Origin: Deltaproteobacteria bacterium
GTDB taxonomy: Bacteria; Desulfobacterota; Binatia; UBA9968
NCBI GenBank assembly: GCA_005878685.1
Contig: VBLN01000177.1
Span: 1 to 13,384, forward strand
Reading direction: 5' to 3'
DNA length: 13,384 nucleotides
Shown piece by piece: positions 1-6,627 of this stretch (its first letter is position 1; each line of letters starts with the position of its first letter). A model generated the notes under the pieces. It was not told the DNA's origin. It ran no database searches and saw nothing but the letters and a program-made list of their open reading frames with translations. The position numbers and the translations under genes were made by a program.

Positions 1-177
1 TTCAAGTAACTCATTGTCTGGCATCTGTCTCCAGGGGCCATGTCCCCTGATGATGTCGTTGACTGTTCCCCTCGCTAGTCCTGCGACTTCAGCGATCATC
101 CCAGGCTCAAAGCCCATCTCGTGCATCACACGAACTAAAACCGCTGCTGCGGGATCTGTCCGTTTCCCTCTGGCCAC
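1..177 (-). CDS. Helix-turn-helix domain protein, N-terminal part (runs off the left edge)
   Basis: This is an open minus-strand reading frame of 59 codons with no stop before the window edge. It begins at a GTG at 175-177. The translation starts MARGKRTDPAAAVLVRV, and residues about 21-48 (MGFEPGMIAEVAGLARGTVN and onward) have the pattern of a helix-turn-helix: a helix, a GLARGT-type turn, and a recognition helix ending at DIIRG. It is therefore probably a DNA-binding protein or the N-terminal DNA-binding part of a larger one. The same frame is closed upstream by a TAA at 205-207, and no ATG lies between that stop and the GTG. The ribosome binding site is weak (GAAGG). The C-terminal part is outside the window, so its role cannot be stated. 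Confidence 0.5.
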   Translation of the reverse strand, partial: MARGKRTDPAAAVLVRVMHEMGFEPGMIAEVAGLARGTVNDIIRGHGPWRQMPDNELLE

Positions 178-419
178 CGCCTTCGCCGTGTTTAGAAAGT
201 GTCTTTAATGGCCCGTTCCGCGAATGCAGGAACCCTTTTTTGCTTCGCGCCGTGTCTGGCTAGGAACCGTCAGACCGAGATGCCCAGGCGGGAGGTGCCC
301 ACGACCCCTCCTGTTAAAAAAAACGTTCCAGAAATGTTCCAACTCTGGATGAGAATCCATGTCACTCGGTGACAAGTGAATGTTGAGATGTGGTTGATTT
401 CTTTCGTCCATGACACTCT

Positions 420-1406
420 ATGTCATTCATTGGTTTTGTGGTCGGTTTCTGCTACATAAAAGCCGTGGAGAAAAAAAGCCATTACCGTGTAGTTATCCTG
501 GGATCTGGTGCCGCGGGTCTGACGGCCGCTATTTATGCCGCTCGCGCCAATCTTGAACCCTTGGTGATCGAGGGCTCACAACCTGGCGGGCAGTTGACCA
601 TCACAACGGACGTGGAGAACTATCCTGGATTTCCCAAGGGGATCCTAGGGCCGGAACTCATGGAGGAGTTTAAGAGACAGGCAGAGCGGTTTGGGACGAA
701 AACTGTCTTCGGGGATGTGACAGGGGTCAATCTGAAGCAGAGACCCTTCCAAATCACGGCAGGCAAGGAGTCTTACACCTGCAATGCTTTGATCATAGCA
801 ACCGGAGCATCGGCCAAGCTACTAGGCTTGGAGTCGGAAAAAAAGCTGATGGGCTACGGAGTGTCAGCTTGCGCCACCTGTGACGGCTTCTTTTTCAAAG
901 AAAAGGAGGTGGTGGTTGTGGGAGGAGGGGACACGGCAATGGAGGAGGCCCTCTTCCTGACCAAATACGCAACTAAAGTCAGCGTGGTGCATCGCCGCAG
1001 CGAGCTTCGGGCTTCGAAAATCATGCAGGATCGAGCCAAGAAAAATCCTCGCATCTCCTTCATCTGGGACTCTGTTCTCGATGACATCTACGGCAACCCG
1101 AAAGATGGCGGGGTCAAAGGGGTAAGGCTAAAAAACCTGAGGAGCGGCGCCTCGCAGGATTTCAAGTGTGACGGGATCTTCATCGCCATTGGACACGAGC
1201 CCAACACCAAGCTCTTTGCCGGGCAGCTAGAAGTGGATGAGTTCGGCTACCTCAAGACTCACAACGGAACGTCCACAAACGTTCCCGGAGTCTTCGCCTG
1301 TGGCGACGTGCAGAATCGCATTTATCGTCAGGCAATCACCGCTGCAAGGAGTGGCTGTATGGCCGCCATCGATGCGGAAAAATTTCTAGAGAGTCTGGAA
1401 GAGTAA
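420..1406 (+). CDS. trxB: Thioredoxin-disulfide reductase (TrxB)
   Basis: This cytoplasmic FAD enzyme passes electrons from NADPH to thioredoxin. In the 328-residue reading, the N-terminal FAD dinucleotide-binding motif GSGAAG is at 28-33. The redox-active pair CATC is at 151-154, the NADPH-binding motif GGGDTAMEEA at 168-177, and HRRSELRAS at 191-199 is typical of NADPH recognition. The C-terminal FAD motif is ACGDVQNRIYRQAITAA. The order and spacing fit low-molecular-weight bacterial TrxB, usually about 310-320 residues. The first 15 residues (MSFIGFVVGFCYIKA) are hydrophobic and not expected in the family. A GTG at 465 would give a 313-residue protein starting MEKKSHYRVVILG, which may be the true start. 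Neither start has a good ribosome binding site. The gene stands alone, convergent with the methyltransferase downstream. Confidence 0.95.
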   Translation: MSFIGFVVGFCYIKAVEKKSHYRVVILGSGAAGLTAAIYAARANLEPLVIEGSQPGGQLTITTDVENYPGFPKGILGPELMEEFKRQAERFGTKTVFGDVTGVNLKQRPFQITAGKESYTCNALIIATGASAKLLGLESEKKLMGYGVSACATCDGFFFKEKEVVVVGGGDTAMEEALFLTKYATKVSVVHRRSELRASKIMQDRAKKNPRISFIWDSVLDDIYGNPKDGGVKGVRLKNLRSGASQDFKCDGIFIAIGHEPNTKLFAGQLEVDEFGYLKTHNGTSTNVPGVFACGDVQNRIYRQAITAARSGCMAAIDAEKFLESLEE

Positions 1407-1434
1407 AGAAGAAGTCGTCTGGCTTTCGGGTGGC

Positions 1435-2010
1435 CTAAGGCGGGGAGGGCCGCCCTTCGATCTTCCATAAATAAAGCGTCCGTGGCTGTCCAAAGTCATC
1501 GGGTCCAGCCAGATTTTCAGGTAAATATTCCACCTTGGTTGGCGGCCAGCCTTCAACATCAAAATCGTGAGCGACGATTCGGGTGCCTGGTTTTAGCCGC
1601 TGCAATTTGGGCCGCATCTGGTTGTTGAACCAGCGGAACATGTAGAGGGTAACGACCGTAGCGCCTGAAATGTCGACCGTCAGAGCATCCCCCGCGTGGA
1701 ACTCCACCAGGTGACTGACACCTTCCTCCAGTGCTTTTGCCTGCGCCAGTTCGACCAACTTCGGATCTAGATCTATTCCAACGCCTTTAGCGCCATACTT
1801 CTTTGCCGCCTGGATGACGATCCGCCCGTCTCCGCTTCCCAGATCGTAGACCACGTCGTCTCTTTTGACTTCGGCCAGCTCTAGCATTCGGTCCACGACC
1901 GGCATGGGCGAGGGCACAAAGGGGATGGGTTGTTCTTGAGGCGATGCCTTCGTGAAAAGAATAAGGAGCAAAAATGCCGACAGTAGAGTTAAGAATTGAT
2001 TTCTTACCAT
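1435..2010 (-). CDS. Class I SAM-dependent methyltransferase with N-terminal signal/anchor segment
   Basis: The protein has a Rossmann-type methyltransferase fold. Read from the ATG at 2010 (191 residues), motif I is VYDLGSGDGR at 54-63, the acidic residue closing strand 2 lies in GVGIDLD near 80, and AGDAL at 106-110 continues the SAM site. Residues 1-22 (MVRNQFLTLLSAFLLLILFT) form a short basic start plus a hydrophobic stretch followed by KASPQEQ, which looks like a Sec signal peptide or membrane anchor. The frame extends upstream to a GTG at 2103 and contains an ATG at 2046 with GGAAAGG directly against it. I chose 2010 because it puts the hydrophobic segment at the N terminus. The substrate is unknown; small relatives with this motif I include protein lysine methyltransferases. 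SAM is cytoplasmic, so an inner-membrane-anchored enzyme facing the cytoplasm is easier to explain than a secreted one. Confidence 0.8.
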   Translation of the reverse strand: MVRNQFLTLLSAFLLLILFTKASPQEQPIPFVPSPMPVVDRMLELAEVKRDDVVYDLGSGDGRIVIQAAKKYGAKGVGIDLDPKLVELAQAKALEEGVSHLVEFHAGDALTVDISGATVVTLYMFRWFNNQMRPKLQRLKPGTRIVAHDFDVEGWPPTKVEYLPENLAGPDDFGQPRTLYLWKIEGRPSPP

Positions 2011-2133
2011 GATCTTAGAGACCGAGGGGGGGATGAGCCTGGACATCCTTTCCGTCAAACCTTCTCGAATCGATCTGCTCGTCCTTAAAATTTTTCGGCA
2101 CACTACCCGATAAGGTGCGGTCGTGTCAACCTT

Positions 2134-3195
2134 ATGTACTCGTCCTATGCACTCGTCCTGTGCGAATGTCGAGATGAACGGTTTTCCTTTTTACTTTTCG
2201 GACATGCCGGGTTGTGGTATGTAACGTGGCCTGTGCTTACCGTCAGGTGCGCGCGCTCAGCGAGTCAGGTTGAAGATCTCTCTCTCGATGCGGTTCCGGA
2301 TCTTTTGGGGAGGACCGACATTGCCCTCTGGTTCGACCTCAGTTCCCCTACACAAGCAGAGTTGGACTTCCTGGAGAAGCAGCTCAGGATTCACCACCTA
2401 ACCCTGGAAGATATCGTCAAGCAGAACCAACGGGCAAAAATCGAATCCTTTGAAGGCTACATCTATCTGGCCATTCATCCGCTCATGCGCAAAAACGATT
2501 TAGAGATCGAGCCTGCCGAGGTAGACCTGCTCTTGGGGCGCAACTGGGTCGTCATGGTTCGCTACGAATCGATACCCGGGCTGATCGAAAGCTCTCAACT
2601 CAACGAACGGTTCAATCTCGCTCTCGCTCGTAGCGCCGACTTTCTGCTCTATACTATCGTGGATCTGATCGTGGATAGCTATTTTCCTCTACTGGATCAA
2701 TTGGATGAGGAGATCGATCTCCTGGAGGACAAACTCTTGGAGCAGGCCGATATCGAGGACATGAATCGATTGCTCACGTTGAAGCGCTCGCTGGTCCACA
2801 TCCGGCGGGCAGTGTCGCCCCAGAGAGAAGTTTTCAATCAGCTCACACGCCACGATTTTCCCTTCATTCGCCCAGAGCATACGGTATACTTTAGGGACGT
2901 CTACGATCACCTGATCCGCATTACGGAAGAGCTCGACAGCTTGCGTGACATTCTGTCGGGCGCCCTGGAGGTCCATCTCTCCTCAATCTCGAATCAGTTG
3001 AACGTGACGATGAAGCGGCTTACAGCGTGGGGCACGATCTTTGTCATCGTGACGGCCATTGCCGGCGTCTACGGCATGAACTTCGAGTACATGCCGGAAC
3101 TGAAGTGGCGCTATGGCTACCCCGCCGTCATGGCCCTCATGACAGTGATTTCGATTGGGCTCTACTTTTATTTTAAGAAAAGGGATTATTTCTAA
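2134..3195 (+). CDS. corA: CorA family magnesium/divalent cation transporter
   Basis: This is an inner-membrane homopentameric channel for Mg2+ and related ions. In the 353-residue reading, a long cytoplasmic domain (about 60-290) with charged helices such as DQLDEEIDLLEDKLLEQ is followed by two membrane helices at about 295-313 and 329-347. The signature YGMNF at 313-317 ends the first helix and is followed by MPEL, the expected loop at the pore mouth. The C terminus is positively charged (FKKRDYF), as in the family. The N-terminal 30 or so residues look unrelated. A GTG at 2233 would give a 320-residue protein beginning MLTVRCARSASQ, close to the usual family length, and could be the true start. 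No strong ribosome binding site decides between them. It has no obvious operon partner. Confidence 0.92.
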   Translation: MYSSYALVLCECRDERFSFLLFGHAGLWYVTWPVLTVRCARSASQVEDLSLDAVPDLLGRTDIALWFDLSSPTQAELDFLEKQLRIHHLTLEDIVKQNQRAKIESFEGYIYLAIHPLMRKNDLEIEPAEVDLLLGRNWVVMVRYESIPGLIESSQLNERFNLALARSADFLLYTIVDLIVDSYFPLLDQLDEEIDLLEDKLLEQADIEDMNRLLTLKRSLVHIRRAVSPQREVFNQLTRHDFPFIRPEHTVYFRDVYDHLIRITEELDSLRDILSGALEVHLSSISNQLNVTMKRLTAWGTIFVIVTAIAGVYGMNFEYMPELKWRYGYPAVMALMTVISIGLYFYFKKRDYF

Positions 3196-3475
3196 GTGTC
3201 GCGAGCGTCATGCACGATTCCCATCGTTAAACCTTTCGGCTTCGCCAATCCCTTAGGATTTCCAGAGCTGCCAACCTTCCCGAGGCGCCCATGACGCATA
3301 GATAAAGGTTCTTTATCGGCGTGCGGTACTGGGCCCAGCCAGGGAGAGACCTGACCTGGTGATACCCAACCGGCGCGTCAGCATGCTCCTCTTTTGTCTG
3401 GCCAATTGAATTTTATCGGCATGGGAGATATGAAATTTAGCTCCGGGAACCCAGAGCTCGTCGCTAGTCTTTGAG
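3196..3475. other. Intergenic region with short repeats, no gene seen
   Basis: This is the space between the corA-like gene and the GHKL ATPase gene. I found no open reading frame or RNA gene. It holds an inverted repeat, GATAAAG-GTT-CTTTATC, at 3301-3317. The 12-mer TTTATCGGCRTG occurs twice, at 3312-3323 and 3412-3423, exactly 100 bp apart. A weak hairpin, AATCC-CTTA-GGATT, lies at about 3248-3261 after corA. The promoter of the ATPase gene should be here, but no clear sigma70 pair was recognised. Confidence 0.5.
3301..3317. repeat. Inverted repeat GATAAAG-N3-CTTTATC
   Basis: Seven-base arms are separated by GTT, upstream of the GHKL ATPase gene. The right arm overlaps a 12-mer that recurs 100 bp downstream. 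It could be an operator or a small hairpin. It has no T-tract, so it is a poor terminator candidate. Function is unknown. Confidence 0.35.
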
Positions 3476-4936
3476 ATGAGTACACAAAGAATCTACCTCC
3501 CCGTTACCGTCGATAAAAGCCATCTCGTCACCATCGGCGAGCGGCTCTACTCCGAAAGCATCGAGCTAATCCGAGAGCTGGTAAACAACGCCTATGATGC
3601 TGATGCCACGGTGGTTCAAGTCACCGTCGCGCCTGAGTCAGTTACTGTAGAAGACAACGGCGTCGGAATGGACATGCAGGGACTTGAGCAATATTTTGTG
3701 ATTGGCTCTCAGGAAAAACTTATGCGGCCGAAATCACCAACCTTTAAGCGTGACCGCATCGGTCAGTTCGGCATCGGAAAATTTGCCACGCTATCGGCCT
3801 GCAATCGCTTTATTGTAGCGACTCAAAAGGGAGACTTTGCCGCTCGAGTGGTATTCGACAAAGAGGAGTGGTCCGGAATAGGGAGCGAATGGAAGCTTCC
3901 TTTGGAGATCCTTGCGCCAAATTCTGAAAGAGGTAATGGAACCACAGTGACTCTCCTGGGCCTGACTAAGCGGTTTGATCCTCCAGATGTGGAGCGCAAG
4001 CTTATCGAGGGGGTGCCATTAAAGGCGCCTAGCTTTGCCGTCACTCTGAATGGAGTTCCGATCCGGCCGCAAAGTCTTTCAGGGCATTCTATCCCTTTCC
4101 TGGAAGGGACTGGGTTTGGTCCGGTCAGCGGAGAGATCGTCATCCTTCCCGCTTCGGCTGCCTCCATCGAGGCCCTAGGCATCGAGATCAAGGTAAAACA
4201 GGTAACGATCAAACGCGATCTGTTTGGAGCGGAGACCTGGGGCAAAGCGGCGGCGAGAATTCGCGGCGAGGTCCACGCTGACTTCCTGCCAATTACCAGC
4301 GATCGAACTGGATTTGTGATGGATTCACCCGAATACGTGGCGTTCCAGCAAACCATGCAGCGGGTGATGACTGAAGTTCGCTCTGTACTGAACCGGCTTA
4401 CGGGTCAGAGGGAAAGGAGGGCTGCATCCCGCGCTCTTGGCGAGGCCATGGAGCGCGTTACTCGAGCGCTCGTGCGAAACCCGGATTTTTCTCCTTTTGG
4501 CGCGCTTCCTATGGGGGAATCGGGGGGAATTGGTGGGGCAGCAGCCACTCGATCCGCCTCAGGGGAGGTCCAACAAGAAAGCCCTATCGAACCGAAAAAA
4601 GCTCAGACGAGACGCCAACGAAAGAAGGCTCCGAGAGTGAAGCGGCTTACACCTGACGCTGTGGTACGGCGTCTCAGACTTGGTCAGGCAGGGATCTCCT
4701 GCTGTCTGGACCACTTCGGAGAAGAAGAATCAGAATGCTTTAGCGAGGGAACCATCGTCTACGTCAACCGTGATCATCCCTTGTACAAGAGAGAGGCCAA
4801 AAAGGCCGATACCCACACGATGCATATAGCCCGCCTGCTTACTCAGGAGATTGCTTTGATGAAGGACCCGCGTAACCCGCGCCAGGCTTTTGAGCGCCAA
4901 TCTAAGCTCCTGCGGGACGCCTTTGTGGATGAGTGA
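3476..4936 (+). CDS. GHKL (Hsp90/MORC-like) ATPase, stand-alone
   Basis: A 486-residue protein with a Bergerat-fold ATPase domain. The N-box is RELVNNAYDADA at 33-44, with the catalytic Glu34 and Mg-binding Asn38. The G1 box is EDNGVGMD at 59-66, the G2 box GQFGIGKFA at 96-104, and GNGTTV at 153-158 acts as the third glycine motif. This arrangement matches the HATPase_c_3 type seen in Hsp90, MutL and prokaryotic MORC-like proteins. Residues about 190-300 look like an S5-type transducer domain. A glycine/serine-rich then basic linker (about 345-395) leads to a C-terminal helical part with YVNRDHPLY at 429-437. No histidine phosphoacceptor is seen, so it is not a sensor kinase. Proteins of this group occur as conflict or defence ATPases and as uncharacterised housekeeping proteins. 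No nuclease, methylase or helicase partner is next to it, so I assign no function. The ATG at 3476 lacks a strong ribosome binding site. Confidence 0.85.
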   Translation: MSTQRIYLPVTVDKSHLVTIGERLYSESIELIRELVNNAYDADATVVQVTVAPESVTVEDNGVGMDMQGLEQYFVIGSQEKLMRPKSPTFKRDRIGQFGIGKFATLSACNRFIVATQKGDFAARVVFDKEEWSGIGSEWKLPLEILAPNSERGNGTTVTLLGLTKRFDPPDVERKLIEGVPLKAPSFAVTLNGVPIRPQSLSGHSIPFLEGTGFGPVSGEIVILPASAASIEALGIEIKVKQVTIKRDLFGAETWGKAAARIRGEVHADFLPITSDRTGFVMDSPEYVAFQQTMQRVMTEVRSVLNRLTGQRERRAASRALGEAMERVTRALVRNPDFSPFGALPMGESGGIGGAAATRSASGEVQQESPIEPKKAQTRRQRKKAPRVKRLTPDAVVRRLRLGQAGISCCLDHFGEEESECFSEGTIVYVNRDHPLYKREAKKADTHTMHIARLLTQEIALMKDPRNPRQAFERQSKLLRDAFVDE

Positions 4937-5054
4937 ACTTCAAATGAGGTATCTGGACTGTCTTAGTTGTAAAGCGAAGGGTGCCCCCTCAATGATGGGT
5001 TTTAGCCCTCTAGTTAAGGAGTATCGGGTAGCTGGGCGCTATGCCAGACGGCGA

Positions 5055-6524
5055 CTATCCATAGGACATCGTCCCGGGGACCGGCCGCATGAAAAACAGC
5101 TGATCGACGCTAAGTTCTCCGTGAAATATATTTCCTTCGGTCAGCCCGAACTCCTGCTCGAGGTCCCAGGGTGTCAGCACTTGGCGGTGGAGGATGATGT
5201 TTTTCAAATTTGGCGCATACTCGCTGAGGGTAGCGACAACCGTATCGCCGAATTCTTCCCGTCGGTCCGGCCAGCTGCCTTCTTTGAGCTGATATGGAGC
5301 GTACTGGACGAAAATCGACATGACATGTTTTCCCGGCGGGGCCAGAGAGGGATCGATCGTAGAGGGGATCACGATATCCAAGTAGGGTCGGCGGGAGAAG
5401 CTCCCGTACTTAGCATCATCATAGGCACGCTCCAGGTAATCGATGGATGGGCTAATCGATATGGCGCCGTGAAGATGCGGGCCTTCTCCTGGCAAAGAAG
5501 TAAAATTGGGAAGAGCATCCAGGGCCAGGTTGACCTTTCCGAAAGAGCCGCGCATCCTAATCTGGCTCACCTGTCTGACAAATTCCGGATCCAGTTGAGC
5601 CGGCTCGACCAGCTTCAAGAAGGTTCGCTTGGGATCTACAGCAGAGGTGACCACCTGGCCTTGAATCTCCTCGCCGCTCCCCAGCACTACTCCAGCTGCG
5701 CGCCCGTTCTTGATGAGAACTTGAGCCACGGCTGCCTCGGTTCGGATCTCCGCGCCATGACTCTCAGCGGCCCTTGCAAGGGCGCGGCTTACGCTTCCCA
5801 TGCCGCCTCGCGCCCATCCCCATGAGCGAAAAACAGCGTCGATCTCTCCCATGTAGTGATGGAGCAAAACATAGGCGGTCCCGGGAGACCTGGGGCCGAG
5901 GAATGTGCCGATGATGCCGCTTGCGGCCATGGTCGCCTTGAGCGCCTCGGTTTCGAACCACTCGCCCAGGTAGTCGGCCGAGCTCATCGTCATGAGTTTC
6001 ATTAGGTCGTAGAGCAGATGGGTTCCGAGCTTGCGAAAGTGGCGGCCGAGACGCACGAGCTTAAACAGCTCGCGCGGGTTGAGCGAGGTGGGGTCGGGTG
6101 GCACGGTGGCGAGCAGAGGCTTCACCGCCATCGCCAACTGGTGCATGAGCTTGCCGAAGTGCTCATAGGCCTCGGCGTCCGTCGACGAATGGCGCATGAT
6201 TTCGCGGCGCGTCTCAGCATGATCGCTCCAGCGAGCGAGAGAGTCGCCATCAGGCAGCGGCGTGAAGGTACAATCCAGAGGGATCACTTCCAAGCCGAAT
6301 CTCGGGAGATTCAGCTCCCGGATTACTTCCGGCCGCAAGAGACTCACCACATAGGAGCAGACGGAATACTTGAAGCCAGGATAGATCTCTTCGGTAACAG
6401 TTGCGCCGCCGATCACATGACGGCGCTCGAGCACCAAAACTTTTTTCCCGGCCTTAGCCAGATAGGCCGCATGGGTGAGACCGTTGTGGCCCGCGCCGAT
6501 AACGATAACGTCGTATGCTTTCAT
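5055..6524 (-). CDS. PYROXD2/phytoene desaturase-like FAD oxidoreductase, apparently truncated at the C terminus
   Basis: A 489-residue FAD-dependent amine/desaturase-type oxidoreductase. The N-terminal dinucleotide-binding motif is VIVIGAGHNGLTHAAYLA (GxGxxG at 10-15), followed by the acidic strand end VLVLERRHVIGGATVTEE. RGGMGSVSRALARAAES and EIRTEAAVAQVLIKNGRAAG are the usual mid-protein features. The protein reads in family style up to GNIFHGELSVDQLFFMRPVPG, then ends after only TMSYG. Relatives continue for roughly 35-40 residues containing a GLYLCGSGTHPGGGV-type FAD-contacting motif, which I find in no frame here. The 3' end is therefore probably lost near position 5073, and the gene may be a pseudogene. 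Its partner is likely the divergent GcvT-like gene starting at 6628. Substrate unknown. Confidence 0.8.
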   Translation of the reverse strand: MKAYDVIVIGAGHNGLTHAAYLAKAGKKVLVLERRHVIGGATVTEEIYPGFKYSVCSYVVSLLRPEVIRELNLPRFGLEVIPLDCTFTPLPDGDSLARWSDHAETRREIMRHSSTDAEAYEHFGKLMHQLAMAVKPLLATVPPDPTSLNPRELFKLVRLGRHFRKLGTHLLYDLMKLMTMSSADYLGEWFETEALKATMAASGIIGTFLGPRSPGTAYVLLHHYMGEIDAVFRSWGWARGGMGSVSRALARAAESHGAEIRTEAAVAQVLIKNGRAAGVVLGSGEEIQGQVVTSAVDPKRTFLKLVEPAQLDPEFVRQVSQIRMRGSFGKVNLALDALPNFTSLPGEGPHLHGAISISPSIDYLERAYDDAKYGSFSRRPYLDIVIPSTIDPSLAPPGKHVMSIFVQYAPYQLKEGSWPDRREEFGDTVVATLSEYAPNLKNIILHRQVLTPWDLEQEFGLTEGNIFHGELSVDQLFFMRPVPGTMSYG

Positions 6525-6537
6525 TTTAAATGGCCTT

Positions 6538-6564
6538 GTGGGAGCAATTCTCAGCTACTCCCAC
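6538..6564. promoter_or_regulatory. Inverted repeat in the divergent promoter region, candidate operator
   Basis: A perfect 7-bp inverted repeat, GTGGGAG at 6538-6544 and CTCCCAC at 6558-6564, with a 13-bp centre. It sits in the 103-bp region between the divergent FAD oxidoreductase and GcvT-like genes. The arm-to-arm spacing suits a dimeric regulator that could control both genes, but this is inference from position and symmetry only. Confidence 0.35.
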
Positions 6565-6579
6565 CAGTTTAGCATTTAC

Positions 6580-6607
6580 TTGCTTCAGGGCGCATTTTTG
6601 GTAATTT
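6580..6607 (+). promoter_or_regulatory. Possible weak sigma70-type promoter for the GcvT-like gene
   Basis: TTGCTT at 6580-6585 and TAATTT at 6602-6607 are separated by 16 bp and end 20 bp before the ATG at 6628. The match is partial and the call rests mainly on position. Confidence 0.2.
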
Positions 6608-6627
6608 CGTGGCATTAGTCAACGACG

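Noticed and set aside
205..411. A minus-strand frame of 68 codons in the same frame as the helix-turn-helix gene
   Set aside because: A TAA at 205-207 separates the two, the translation shows no motif, and there is no ribosome binding site. I could not support it as a gene or as a broken N-terminal extension. A 6-bp inverted repeat at 219-249 inside it was noted but has no clear role.
3823..4356. A 177-codon minus-strand frame
   Set aside because: It is antisense to the GHKL ATPase, which has all its ATPase motifs. No motif is seen in the antisense reading.
4890..5825. A long plus-strand open frame of 311 codons
   Set aside because: It is antisense to the conserved FAD oxidoreductase and overlaps the ATPase gene. 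Its translation has no recognisable motif, and the FAD-binding reading on the other strand is clear.
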